From Bacillota bacterium (GTDB taxonomy: Bacteria; Vulcanimicrobiota; JAJTBE01): 56,312 bases of DNA. The notes below the pieces were generated by a model. It made no database searches, was not told the DNA's origin, and saw only the letters and a program-made list of their open reading frames with translations. Below, piece by piece: positions 17,335 through 26,076 of this stretch. The stretch is taken from NCBI GenBank assembly GCA_021287065.1, contig JAJTBE010000102.1, forward strand, positions 1 through 56,312, written 5' to 3'. Position 1 is the stretch's first letter. The number at the start of each line of letters is the position of its first letter. A program made the position numbers and the translations under genes.

Positions 17335-18528
17335 ATGTTTGCCATAAAAGGCGGAACTATTTACACAGCAACCAACGGAATAATAAAAGACGGAGTAATA
17401 CTCGTTAAAGACAATAAAATTCAGGATGTGGGGGAGAGAATCTCTATTCCTGAAGGATACAGGATAATAAATGCAGAGGGAAATTCAGTAATCCCCGGAC
17501 TTATCGACGCCCATACCCATATCGGGGTTCTCCCTGAGGGTTTATTATCCCTCGAACAGGACAACAATGAAATGACGGACCCGATTACACCCCACATGAG
17601 GGTTATCGATTCCATAGATCCCTTCGATCCGATTTTTGAAGAAGTTATGCAGGCAGGCATCACAACAGTGATGATAGCCCCGGGCAGCGCCAACGCCATA
17701 GGCGGACAGTGTTCGGTAGTCAAAACCTTCGGAAAAACAGTGGAAGAAATGCTTATGGTGGAAGACGCAGGCATGAAATTTGCTCTGGGTGAAAATCCCA
17801 AAAGAGTTTACGGTTCACAGAAAAAAATGCCTATGACCCGTATGGGTGTGGCTGCGATGATCAGGGAAACACTTCATAAAGCCAACAACTACGAAATAAG
17901 GAAAGAAGAATCGAGAAGCAGGGAAGAAAAATGCTTCAAAGAAACCGATTTCAAACTTGAAGCTCTTCACAATGTGCTCCATGGCAAAGTAAAGGCAAGA
18001 ATCCACTGCCATAAAGCCAACGACATTATGACAGCTATCAGAATTGCGGAAGAATTCGATCTGGATATTACACTTGAACACTGCACAGAAGGATATAAGA
18101 TTGTGAGCGAAATCGCAAAACGCAGAATTCCTGTGGTTCTCTCACCTCTTATGAACCCGCGCTCAAAACCGGAAACAAGATACAGAAGCCTGGAAATCGC
18201 AGGCATAATGGCAAACAACGGAGTTCTTACAGTAATTTCAACCGACGGAATTTCCCTTGCCACCAGATGGCTTGCATTAAACGCCGGAGTCTGCGTCAGC
18301 TACGGAATGAAAGAGGAAGACGCCCTTAAAGCAGTAACCATTAATGCAGCTACAGTCCTCGGAATAGCGGACAGAGTGGGCAGCATCGAAAAAGGTAAGG
18401 AAGCTGATATAGTGATTATGAAAGGACATCCCCTTGAAGCCAGAACCAAAGTGGGTTCGGTTATTGCCGGCGGAAAAATCAAATATCACAAAGCGGAAAA
18501 CATGCCGGGACAGGAAGAACAGGAATAA
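17335..18528 (+). CDS. Amidohydrolase-superfamily protein (imidazolonepropionase-like)
   Basis: The protein has the N-terminal beta-sandwich followed by a TIM barrel. The metal motif HxH is at H60/H62 (GLIDAHTHIG), with further conserved stretches RIHCHKANDI and LEHCTEGYK. The C-terminal strand VGSIEKGKEADIVIMKGHPLE is standard for imidazolonepropionase-like amidohydrolases. At the position where relatives usually read TTDHP it reads STDGIS, so the aspartate is kept but the next histidine is missing. The substrate is unknown. AGAGGTG lies before the ATG. The stop codon overlaps the start of the acsD homologue (TAATG), implying coupled translation and perhaps a link to one-carbon or corrinoid metabolism. 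Confidence 0.88.
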   Translation: MFAIKGGTIYTATNGIIKDGVILVKDNKIQDVGERISIPEGYRIINAEGNSVIPGLIDAHTHIGVLPEGLLSLEQDNNEMTDPITPHMRVIDSIDPFDPIFEEVMQAGITTVMIAPGSANAIGGQCSVVKTFGKTVEEMLMVEDAGMKFALGENPKRVYGSQKKMPMTRMGVAAMIRETLHKANNYEIRKEESRSREEKCFKETDFKLEALHNVLHGKVKARIHCHKANDIMTAIRIAEEFDLDITLEHCTEGYKIVSEIAKRRIPVVLSPLMNPRSKPETRYRSLEIAGIMANNGVLTVISTDGISLATRWLALNAGVCVSYGMKEEDALKAVTINAATVLGIADRVGSIEKGKEADIVIMKGHPLEARTKVGSVIAGGKIKYHKAENMPGQEEQE

Positions 18529-19451
18529 TGAGCGCTCTTAAAATAAACGCAAAACTACGGATTGAAAAAGTAATCATAGGAGCAACAGAGGCTGATGGCG
18601 GCACCCGTTCAGGGAGCGTCGCCATCGGCGGACAGTCGGCTATGCCATTTCTCGGCAAGGATGGGGATTTGCCTTTTCATCCTGTTATAGCTATGGAATT
18701 TCAGGACGAAAAGCCCGCAGAGGCAAACTCAGCTCTCTCTCAGGCAATGGGTGAACACTGGGACGATCCGGTAAAATGGGCAAAATTTCTCACCGACACA
18801 ACCGGCTGCCCTCTTCTGATGCTCAGACTTATGGGAATGCACCCTGACTACGGTTCAAAAACTCCTGAGGAAACAATCGGGGTTTTCAGAAAAATACTGG
18901 GAGAGGTAAAAACACCTCTTATCGTTATGGGATGCGGTATTCAGGAACTTGATGATATTCTCATACCCGCTGCGGCTGAGGCAGGCGCAGGAGAAAAGCT
19001 TCTTCTCGGTAGAGCTGTGGCTGAAAAATACAGGGAAATCACAGATGCCTGTATTAAACACGGACATTCGCTGATTACGGAATCGCCCATCGACATAAAT
19101 ATTGCAAAACAGGCTAATATTCTCGTTCAGGATGCCGGACTTCCATCAGACCGCATAGTTATGTACGCCACTACAGGCGCTCTGGGATACGGTCTCGAAT
19201 ACGCATATTCCATCATGGAAAAGACAAGGCTTTCAGGTCTGCAGGGCGACAACTACATGAACAAACCTCAGATAGCTCTCGCAGGACAGGAATCATGGCG
19301 GGCAAAAGAAGCTATGACAAGCACTGAAGCAGGAATCAACTGGGAAGTAATGACTGCAACAGCATATATTCATGCAGGAGCTGACATTGTGGTGCTCAAA
19401 CACCCTGATTCTGCTGCAAAAACTATGAATCTGATAAAAAAGATTTTATAG
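18528..19451 (+). CDS. acsD: AcsD-like corrinoid iron-sulfur protein small subunit (CODH/ACS delta)
   Basis: The sequence matches the small subunit of the corrinoid iron-sulfur protein along its whole length. Diagnostic parts are the start KVIIGATEADGGTRSGSVAIGG, PVIAMEFQDEKP, the TIM-barrel parts PLIVMGCGIQELDD and GEKLLLGRA, SPIDINIAKQANIL, and LGYGLEYAYSIMEKTRL. In the Wood-Ljungdahl pathway this subunit pairs with AcsC and carries the methyl group to acetyl-CoA synthase. The 307-residue length is normal, so it is not a fragment. The rest of the acs cluster (acsA, B, C, E) is absent here; the only operon partner is an amidohydrolase. It may work with genes elsewhere or have been recruited to another methyl-transfer role. 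Confidence 0.88.
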   Translation: MSALKINAKLRIEKVIIGATEADGGTRSGSVAIGGQSAMPFLGKDGDLPFHPVIAMEFQDEKPAEANSALSQAMGEHWDDPVKWAKFLTDTTGCPLLMLRLMGMHPDYGSKTPEETIGVFRKILGEVKTPLIVMGCGIQELDDILIPAAAEAGAGEKLLLGRAVAEKYREITDACIKHGHSLITESPIDINIAKQANILVQDAGLPSDRIVMYATTGALGYGLEYAYSIMEKTRLSGLQGDNYMNKPQIALAGQESWRAKEAMTSTEAGINWEVMTATAYIHAGADIVVLKHPDSAAKTMNLIKKIL

Positions 19452-19590
19452 CTGTTACTTGCTAATAAAACCTTGCATAAGAAGCAAACGGCTGTTACAA
19501 TAGGCTGGAAATTTCGATTTTTTGCCGAACAGATTGTCTTTATTGAGACAATGTGCAAAGGTTATTTTTTACTAATCCGGAGGCGAGATA

Positions 19591-21051
19591 ATGGGGGACA
19601 AGCCCATTTTTACCAGAAGCAAGAGCAAAATGAACCCACTGAGGCTTGGGGTTATTATCCTGACACTGCTTTTTGCAGCAGGAATAACATATGTAATAGT
19701 TATGGCTTATATAGACAGCCGTAAACCCGGCGGCGGACAAATCGCAAAGTTGGGCGAAGTCGTTACAGCCGTAAGCAATCCGGGGGAAGTTGCCTTTAAA
19801 GACAAAGATGATATGGTCATCCTTTGCGCCGGACTGGATATAAACCGGGACGAAAAAGGAATAATGCACCACAAAGGATCCCGCACCGACACTATATTCC
19901 TTCTTCATATCGACAAATCGGGAAAACACATGGGTATGCTTTCCACCCCCAGAGACACCTATGTAAAAATATCCGACAAATACGGATACGATAAGATTAA
20001 CTCAGCCTATTCGCTGGGCTTTCTTGAAGCATACGAAAAAAGCAGAAACAACTACGAAGCAGGCAAAGCAGGCGGCATAAAACAGGCAAAAGATACAATC
20101 GAGAAATTTCTCGGTGTGAAAATAGACCACTATGTTCTCATAAAAGTGGAAGGCGCATCAGAACTCGTTGATGCTCTCGGAGGCCTTGAAATAGATGTGG
20201 AAAAGGATATGGACTATGATGACAACTGGGGAAACCTCCATATTCATCTGAAAAAAGGAAGACAGAAACTTGACGGAAAACAGGCGGTAGGCTATGCAAG
20301 ATTCCGCCACGACGAGGAAGGCGACTGGGGTAGAATCAGAAGGCAGCAGCAGGTTATGAACGCTCTTATCAGAGAGTTCAGAGATCCCAATAACATTGTA
20401 AAAATCAATCAGATAGCTGATGTTATCAGAAGAAATACCGACACAGATATGTCGCTTGGAACAATGGTTGATATCGCCAATGTTTACAAGGGATTTGATA
20501 AAGATAATCTGGCAAAAGGCACACTTACGGGAGCTGACGATGTAACTTCAGGGGGCGCAATGATCATTGTCCCCGACGAAGCAGAAAAAGAAAGACTGGT
20601 AAAGAGAATTCTGAAAGATCCCGCAAACCTTAAACCGGACCAGCTCGCAATCCAGATTCTCAACGGTTCGGGAGTTCAGGGGCTGGCGGCTACCGTTGCC
20701 AATGCAATGAAAAGCAAAGGTTTCAATGTTGTCGATGTGGGAAATCTCGAAGATAGCAAAAAAGAAGTGGCGGAAACCACTGTTACCGATTATTACGGAA
20801 ATGAAACAGGACTTGCTTTCCTCGAAAACCAGATTGGCAAAAAAATCGAGAAAATAACCAGAAAACCAAACAAAAAGGACGAGAAGTTCGATTTTACAAT
20901 AATACTGGGCAAAGACTTCCCCACCCCCACACCTGCAGGCACAGCATCACCGGGGGAAGGAACTTCACTGCCTCCTCTGGAACCCTCGGAAACACCGAAG
21001 GATGATCAGGAATCACCGGCACAGATTAACCCCAAAGACAGCGGAATGTAA
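19591..21051 (+). CDS. LytR-CpsA-Psr (LCP) family cell-wall ligase with LytR_C domain
   Basis: A cytoplasmic basic N-terminus and one membrane helix (about residues 19-40) precede the extracellular LCP catalytic domain (about 70-330). That domain has RTDTIFLLHID, MLSTPRDTYV, KINSAYSLG and the basic/acidic YARFRHDEEGDWGRIRRQQQV motif that binds pyrophosphate lipids. A LytR_C domain follows at about 350-440 (LAIQILNGSGVQGLAATVANAM), then a Pro/Ser/Thr-rich tail. The family transfers glycopolymers from undecaprenyl carriers to the wall. GGAGGCGAG lies before the ATG. A terminator follows at 21075. Confidence 0.93.
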   Translation: MGDKPIFTRSKSKMNPLRLGVIILTLLFAAGITYVIVMAYIDSRKPGGGQIAKLGEVVTAVSNPGEVAFKDKDDMVILCAGLDINRDEKGIMHHKGSRTDTIFLLHIDKSGKHMGMLSTPRDTYVKISDKYGYDKINSAYSLGFLEAYEKSRNNYEAGKAGGIKQAKDTIEKFLGVKIDHYVLIKVEGASELVDALGGLEIDVEKDMDYDDNWGNLHIHLKKGRQKLDGKQAVGYARFRHDEEGDWGRIRRQQQVMNALIREFRDPNNIVKINQIADVIRRNTDTDMSLGTMVDIANVYKGFDKDNLAKGTLTGADDVTSGGAMIIVPDEAEKERLVKRILKDPANLKPDQLAIQILNGSGVQGLAATVANAMKSKGFNVVDVGNLEDSKKEVAETTVTDYYGNETGLAFLENQIGKKIEKITRKPNKKDEKFDFTIILGKDFPTPTPAGTASPGEGTSLPPLEPSETPKDDQESPAQINPKDSGM

Positions 21052-21074
21052 TATCAGGAAATTCACATAATTAT

Positions 21075-21109
21075 AAAAGGGCGAGCCTATGAGCACGCCT
21101 TTTTTGTTT
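21075..21109 (+). terminator. Intrinsic terminator after the LCP gene
   Basis: A stem of AAAAGGGCG with CGCCTTTTT (one G-U pair) is followed by a run of Ts. It lies 24 bp after the stop codon. The stem-loop resembles the one at 44694 (GCCTATG in both). Confidence 0.8.
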
Positions 21110-21167
21110 GGGATGGAAATCCGGGAACGGATAAAACAAAGCGAATGGTTTCAACCCAGCTTCTACG

Positions 21168-21355
21168 CAATGCCCATGAATTAACAAAATTCACTCCAAT
21201 TCCTAATTCACTCCAATTCCTAACCCAATACTATTGTTTTTCAAGGAAGAAGGTTCGGAGGAAGCTTTTTTCAAAAAGTTTCCTCTGGGAGTTTGGCAAA
21301 CAGGAACAAGCCTCGTGAGCGATTAGACGAATTCATGCCTTAATTCATGGGCATT
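21168..21355 (-). repeat. MITE-like element A, copy 3 (deleted)
   Basis: Both ends are kept (CAATGCCCATGAATTA and TTAATTCATGGGCATT), but the middle with its GGACCG-like units is deleted, leaving 188 bp. The hairpin around AAGCTTTTTTCAAAAAG survives. Confidence 0.7.
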
Positions 21356-21548
21356 GAGCTTGTCCGGACTTGTCGTTAATCTTCCGGAACCGTCATCGGG
21401 TTTTAGTGCAGCCTGTGAAGTTTTGTAATACTTGATTTTACACAAGAACCGGAAACCCAGCTTCCTACAGTCGCTGATGGAAGATTGGGGTTATGAGGAT
21501 AACTGGCGGTTGGCCGTTGGTTTTGAGACCCGGGGGACAGGCGGGACG

Positions 21549-21786
21549 CCTGCGATCCGGTTAATTTACGGTTGTTTCAATGCCGAGGGGGTTTGGGGGA
21601 TACTTCCCCCGTTTGCTAACCTTTTTGAAAACTGCGAAGCAGATTTCAAAAAAGTGAGAATAAGAAACAGCAATAAAATCGGTATGCAGAAATCAAAATT
21701 ACAGAGAGCAGAAAAATGATGCACCGAAAGTTTTTGCCGAGGGGGTTTGGGAAACGAGCTTTTTTCAAAAAGCGGTTTTCCCAAAA
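21549..21786 (+). repeat. Dispersed element B, copy 1
   Basis: About 240 bp are repeated nearly unchanged at 52231-52490. Shared strings include GTTGTTTCAATGCCGAGG, GCGAAGCAGATTTCAAAAAA, AATGATGCACCGAAAG and the closing hairpin GAGCTTTTTTCAAAAAGC. Both copies follow a piece of the 90-bp-type unit and lie next to an element A copy. Confidence 0.75.
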
Positions 21787-21839
21787 AAAGAATCGTAGAT
21801 GATACCACTCGGCGGGAAACACAATTCAACCGAATACAG

Positions 21840-22152
21840 GCATAGATTTGTTCGAACGCTCACGAGGATTGTAACCGCATGCCCAGCTCCCAGAGAAAAC
21901 TTTTTGAAAAAAGTTTCCTCCGGACCTCCTTCCCAAAACTTTTGAATCGGGGGACCGACCGGGGTTTGGGAGACCGGGGGACATTGGGAACCGGGCAGAC
22001 CGGGGGAATTAGAGAACCGGGGGGATCAGGGACCGTCAGAGGGAATCACGCTTTTTTGGAAATCGGGTTTCCCTCCGAACCTCCTTCCTTGAAAAACAAG
22101 AGTATTGGGTTTGGGGATTTGAGTGAATTTTTATTAATTCAGCGGCATTGGG
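21840..22152 (+). repeat. MITE-like element A, copy 4
   Basis: Same orientation as 1874-2216. The right end (TTAATTCAGCGGCATTG), both A-type hairpins and an expanded GGACCG/ACCGGGGG middle are present. The left terminal repeat is degraded. Confidence 0.75.
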
Positions 22153-22164
22153 GATTGCGGGGAT

Positions 22165-22216
22165 AAAATAAAAAAGGGGAAATTTTTCCTGAAAATCTTT
22201 CATAAAAAATTTCCCC
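22165..22216 (-). terminator. Intrinsic terminator of glmU
   Basis: A 12-bp perfect stem (22176-22187 with 22205-22216, GGGGAAATTTTT/AAAAATTTCCCC) is followed on the minus strand by TTTTTTATTTTAT. It begins 19 bp after the glmU stop codon. Confidence 0.88.
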
Positions 22217-22234
22217 CTGAAAATCCGATATAAA

Positions 22235-23587
22235 TTACTTATTGAGTTTTCTGATATTTCTGGCGGGGAGGCCCACTGCTACTGTGTAATCGGGCACATC
22301 TTTTTTAACCACGGCTCCGGCGCCTGTTCTTGCGCCTTCTCCTACTGTTACCGGGGCGATAAGGTTTGTGTTTGAGCCGATAAATGCTCCGTCCTTGATA
22401 ACTGTTGGATTTTTCTTAACTCCATCATAGTTGCAGGTGATTGTTCCGGCGCCGATATTCACTTTTTTACCGAGAGTTGAATCTCCCACATAGGACAGAT
22501 GGGATATTTTGGAGCCTTCTCCTACCACGGATTTTTTTGTTTCCACGAAATTTCCTATTTTCACGGAAGCGGCGGTTACAGTAGCGGGTCTGAGATGGGC
22601 AAAAGGTCCGATTTGGTTAGTTTCCCCTACTTCAGAATCTATAACTACAGATTCCTGAATAAGGCAGCCATTATTGATTTTGGAATTATGGATTCTTGTA
22701 TTTGGTCCGATTATGCACTGCTCACCGATGACGGTTTTGCCAAGAATCATGCATCCCGGAAGTATTGTTGTATCCTTTCCGATTTCAACGCCTTCCTCGA
22801 TGTAGGTATTATCGGGATCATACAGAGTTACGCCTGATTCCATCATTTTTCCGTTCACTCTGTCTTTTATAGCTTTGGCTGCAATGGCGAGATCTTTTCT
22901 TGAGTTGATTCCGAGGGATTCCATTTCATCCTTACAGGTTGAAGCCTGGACTTCGATGCCGTTTTTGAAGGAAAGAATAATGGTATCTGTCAGATAAAGT
23001 TCGGACTGTGCATTGGGCAAGCCTATTTTCGGGAGAATCTCACGGAGGTAGGCTGCATCAAAGAGATATGTTCCGGTGTTGACTTCCCGGATAGCGAGCT
23101 GTTCCGGTGTAGCGTCAACAGCCTCTACGATAGCTTCCACTGTTCCCGTTGAGCTTCTTACTATTCTGCCCAGTTTTCCGGGTTCTTCCATTATGGCTGT
23201 GAGGAGGGAGACTTTAGCGCCTTTTTCCTGATGGAGTTTCACGAAGTTTGTGATTGTATCTGCTCCGAGGAGTGGCATATCACCGCATACAATCATAATA
23301 TCGCCTTCGAAGTTTTCGAGGCAGGGCATAGCCTGCATAACTGCGTGTCCTGTTCCGAGCTGCTGATTCTGTTCTGCATATTTCACACGGTCTTTGAGGT
23401 AATTTCTTACTTTTTCCTTTTCGTGTCCGATTACGAGGGTTATATCTTCAACACCTGCCTGAGCGCAGGCTGAAAGCACATATTCGATTACCGGTTTTCC
23501 CATAAGTTCGTGAAGGACCTTGGGAGTTTCGGTTTTCATTCTCTTGCTTTTTCCGGCAGCAAGAATAATTGCAGCAGTCTTTTTCAT
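22235..23587 (-). CDS. glmU: Bifunctional GlmU (GlcNAc-1-P uridyltransferase / glucosamine-1-P acetyltransferase)
   Basis: The N-terminal pyrophosphorylase has LAAGKSKRM near residues 10-18, the uridine-binding LGTGHAV and the metal aspartate in CGDMPLL. The C-terminal part (about 250-450) is a left-handed beta-helix of hexapeptide repeats ending in the acetyl-CoA-binding region GAGAVVKKDVPDYTVAVG. At 450 residues it has full family length. It makes UDP-GlcNAc for peptidoglycan. The start has AAGGAGA seven bases upstream. It is monocistronic with a strong terminator, and divergent from rlmB. Confidence 0.97.
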   Translation of the reverse strand: MKKTAAIILAAGKSKRMKTETPKVLHELMGKPVIEYVLSACAQAGVEDITLVIGHEKEKVRNYLKDRVKYAEQNQQLGTGHAVMQAMPCLENFEGDIMIVCGDMPLLGADTITNFVKLHQEKGAKVSLLTAIMEEPGKLGRIVRSSTGTVEAIVEAVDATPEQLAIREVNTGTYLFDAAYLREILPKIGLPNAQSELYLTDTIILSFKNGIEVQASTCKDEMESLGINSRKDLAIAAKAIKDRVNGKMMESGVTLYDPDNTYIEEGVEIGKDTTILPGCMILGKTVIGEQCIIGPNTRIHNSKINNGCLIQESVVIDSEVGETNQIGPFAHLRPATVTAASVKIGNFVETKKSVVGEGSKISHLSYVGDSTLGKKVNIGAGTITCNYDGVKKNPTVIKDGAFIGSNTNLIAPVTVGEGARTGAGAVVKKDVPDYTVAVGLPARNIRKLNK

Positions 23588-23850
23588 CTGTTCTCCTTAT
23601 TTATCATATACCGGAACTTTTCAGGGAGGAGCGTTTTTCCGAAACTGACCGGAATGCCGCCATCCCCGCAAAATCAGAAAATATCAAAGGGAAAAAAGTC
23701 CGGTAAAAAAAGATTCATATATGAAAATGATTATCCAAAACATTGTTAAAAACCTTCCTGACGGATATGAAGGTTCGGCAAAAGGATTCCTGAACAAACC
23801 GTTAAATGGAAGAGAAAATAAAAATATAATATAAACAGTGAGGTACCACC

Positions 23851-24603
23851 TTGACCGATCCCAAACAGACAGAAAAAACCATCATTTATGGAAGGCACCC
23901 GGTTCTTGAAGCGCTGAAAACCGGTAAACCTATTGATAAGCTTTACATTAAGAATGGTATTCATAAAGATTTTCATGACCAGCTCCGCAGACTGGCATCA
24001 AAGAACAATGTGCCTATTGCGCCTGCAGACGACAGGGCGCTGGACAGGCTCAGCGAAAACGGCAATCATCAGGGAGTTCTGGCATTTCTTTCAATGCGCG
24101 AATATGATTCCATTGATGATATTCTTGAGATTGCAAAACAGAAGAACGAAGAACCTTTTATTATGGTTCTTAATGAAGTTCAGGATCCGCAGAATTTCGG
24201 TTCTCTCCTCAGAACAGCGGAAGGAGCGGGTATTCATGGCGTAGTAATCGGCAGAAGAAGAGCTGCTCAGCTTTCACCTGCTGTTTCAAAGGCATCGGCC
24301 GGAGCGGATTCAAGAATGAAGATTACTAAAGTAACCAACATCGGAAACACTCTGGATGAATTGAAAAACAAGGGTTTTACAATTATCGGAGCTGAAGCGG
24401 ACGGCGAAATTGATTACAGGGAATATGACTACCCCACTCCTCTTGTTATTGTGATGGGCGGAGAAGAAAAGGGACTGGCTCAGAGAGTCAGGGAGATGTG
24501 TGACGCCGTTCTGAAAATTCCTCTTCATGGTGAAATTGCTTCACTTAATGTGGGCGTAGCAGGTGCAATAATCATGTTTGAAGCACGCAGACATATAAAG
24601 TAA
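23851..24603 (+). CDS. rlmB: 23S rRNA 2'-O-ribose guanosine methyltransferase RlmB (TrmH/SpoU family)
   Basis: An N-terminal substrate-binding domain (IIYGRHPVLEALK) precedes the SPOUT methyltransferase. All three SpoU motifs are present: motif 1 NEVQDPQNFGSLLRTAEGAG, motif 2 VIVMGGEEKGL and motif 3 IPLHGEIASLNVGVAGA. The enzyme modifies a guanosine of 23S rRNA, G2251 in E. coli numbering. The start is TTG at 23851 with GAGG seven bases upstream. As in Bacillus, rlmB is followed by sigH, but here with a 648-bp gap and its own terminator. Confidence 0.94.
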   Translation: MTDPKQTEKTIIYGRHPVLEALKTGKPIDKLYIKNGIHKDFHDQLRRLASKNNVPIAPADDRALDRLSENGNHQGVLAFLSMREYDSIDDILEIAKQKNEEPFIMVLNEVQDPQNFGSLLRTAEGAGIHGVVIGRRRAAQLSPAVSKASAGADSRMKITKVTNIGNTLDELKNKGFTIIGAEADGEIDYREYDYPTPLVIVMGGEEKGLAQRVREMCDAVLKIPLHGEIASLNVGVAGAIIMFEARRHIK

Positions 24604-24633
24604 TATACTAATCCATTTATATATAAACCGAAG

Positions 24634-24648
24634 TTAACATGTTGTTAA
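24634..24648. promoter_or_regulatory. TTAACATGTTGTTAA palindrome-like site
   Basis: A near-palindrome of the same TTAACA-N2-TTGTTAA type as at 14404 and 43206, lying 30 bp after the rlmB stop. Its position before a terminator makes an operator role less certain than at the other two sites. Confidence 0.3.
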
Positions 24649-24689
24649 CATGATTAATATACAGGTTTATTTCTTTACATTGGTTTTAC

Positions 24690-24720
24690 AAAGCCGGGTT
24701 GTATTAATCCGGCTTTTATA
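24690..24720 (+). terminator. Intrinsic terminator after rlmB
   Basis: The stem AAAGCCGG/CCGGCTTT (24690-24697 with 24709-24716) has an 11-base loop and is followed by TTATATT. Confidence 0.8.
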
Positions 24721-25173
24721 TTACCCGGGAAATGAGTATCAGAAAAAAATTAAAAACAAGGTAAAAGCGTCAACAATATGCGGTTTAGCCAGCGGTGGAG
24801 CAGCTCAACCCTGCTGAATCGTTTTTATGGCTGCGGGATTTTGAGGGATCCGGGAAAGCCTTTGTGGTGAACAGGTGTAAAAAACTGATATTTATCATTG
24901 TTGCAGTAATGCGTTATAATAAGATTCCGAATTGATTTTTTCAAGGTGAATGCTGTTTTTTAAAGCGATCTTTTTATCATGGATTTTCCCTTGGTTTTAA
25001 TTGTGAAAAAAATATTTTATTTTTTTTGGATGTAAAAAGAAGGAATTTTGCGATCTTTTTCACGTATCATGAACTTTTTTTCGGGGACATTGAGAAGTCT
25101 TTTGAAGCCCAATCACAGTAAGCGCCTACCTTGAAGGGCATGTGTTGAAAATTTTTCACCACCATCCATCCCC
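24721..25173 (+). other. Long leader region upstream of sigH, no gene
   Basis: This AT-rich stretch contains no plausible gene. A second possible promoter lies at 24892-24920 (TTATCA, 17 bases, TATAAT), about 330 bp before the sigH start. Transcription from it would produce a long T-rich leader or a small RNA. I see no recognised RNA family here. Confidence 0.4.
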
Positions 25174-25202
25174 TTGACTATTTACTCAAGCTTCCGTATA
25201 AT
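25174..25202 (+). promoter_or_regulatory. Near-consensus sigma-70 promoter of sigH
   Basis: TTGACT at 25174 and TATAAT at 25197 are separated by exactly 17 bases. Transcription would start near 25209, giving a 43-base leader before the TTG start at 25252. This is the best housekeeping promoter I found in the window. Confidence 0.88.
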
Positions 25203-25251
25203 AGGAAAGAACTTGTGACGGGTTAACTTTCTTGAGAAAGAGGGCATTAAG

Positions 25252-25896
25252 TTGCTGAAGCTTACCAACAACTACCTGGCCAACCTGCAACAAGAGTCAG
25301 ATGAAGAGATTGTGAAGCTGGCTAAAAACGGGGACGAGATGGCGACGGAATTTTTGATCAATAAGTATAAGAATTTCGTCAGAGTAAAAGCAAAGTCTTA
25401 TTTCTTGGTAGGGGCAGATAGAGAAGATATAATCCAGGAAGGGATGATTGGATTATATAAATCGATCCGGGATTACCGGGCTGATAAACTCTCGTCCTTC
25501 AGGGCATTTGCCGAGCTTTGCATTACCCGCCAGATCATTACCGCTATTAAAACGGCGACAAGACAAAAACATATTCCCCTCAACTCTTACATCTCACTCA
25601 ACAAACCAATCTACGACGAAGATTCCGACCGGACAATGCTGGACATCCTTTCAGGAACCAAGATCACCGACCCGGAGGAAGTGTTCATTAGTCATGAACT
25701 CTCCGGCGATCTCAGGGAGAGGATTCAGGAAAATCTGAGTGAATTGGAGTCAAGAGTGCTTATGTCATATCTTGAAGGTAAATCCTATCAGGAAATGGCA
25801 AAAGAACTTAACCGCCATGTCAAGTCAATTGACAATGCCCTTCAGAGGGTTAAGCGAAAAATCGAAAAAACCCTTGGTGAAGAGAGCGACATCTAA
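25252..25896 (+). CDS. sigH: RNA polymerase sigma factor of the SigH type
   Basis: The 214 residues contain region 2 (ATEFLINKYKNFVRVKAKSYF, DREDIIQEGMIGLYKSIRDY, FRAFAELCITRQIITAIK) and region 4 (LSELESRVLMSYLEGKSYQEMAKELNRHVKSIDNALQRVKRKI), linked without a region 3. This length and layout, and the position after rlmB, match Bacillus SigH (sigma-30), which controls entry into stationary phase, competence or sporulation there. What it controls in this organism is unknown. The start is TTG with GAGG nine bases upstream. It has its own strong promoter and a GC-rich terminator at 25924. Confidence 0.9.
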   Translation: MLKLTNNYLANLQQESDEEIVKLAKNGDEMATEFLINKYKNFVRVKAKSYFLVGADREDIIQEGMIGLYKSIRDYRADKLSSFRAFAELCITRQIITAIKTATRQKHIPLNSYISLNKPIYDEDSDRTMLDILSGTKITDPEEVFISHELSGDLRERIQENLSELESRVLMSYLEGKSYQEMAKELNRHVKSIDNALQRVKRKIEKTLGEESDI

Positions 25897-25923
25897 ACTA
25901 CCGGACTAATTTATTTATTTATT

Positions 25924-25954
25924 GGCGGGGTGAGATCCCCCGCCTTTGAATTTT
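25924..25954 (+). terminator. Terminator after sigH
   Basis: The stem GGCGGGG/CCCCGCC (25924-25930 with 25938-25944) is followed by TTTGAATTTT. Confidence 0.75.
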
Positions 25955-26076
25955 CGGTAGTTTTTTTTGTTTGCACTATTTTTTTTGCCATTTATGCCGA
26001 TATGAAAATTAGAAGGTCTTTTTTAAAGGCTGATTTAATATTTCGCAAACAAATATTCATGTAACGGGGTCATTTA

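Larger units (their letters stand above)
21110..22164. other. Repeat-rich intergenic island, no gene
   Basis: This gap between the convergent LCP and glmU genes holds a short copy of element A (21168-21355), a diverged 90-bp-type unit (21502-21560), element B copy 1 (21549-21786) and element A copy 4 (21840-22152). No reading frame with a plausible ribosome site or protein-like composition is seen. Confidence 0.7.
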
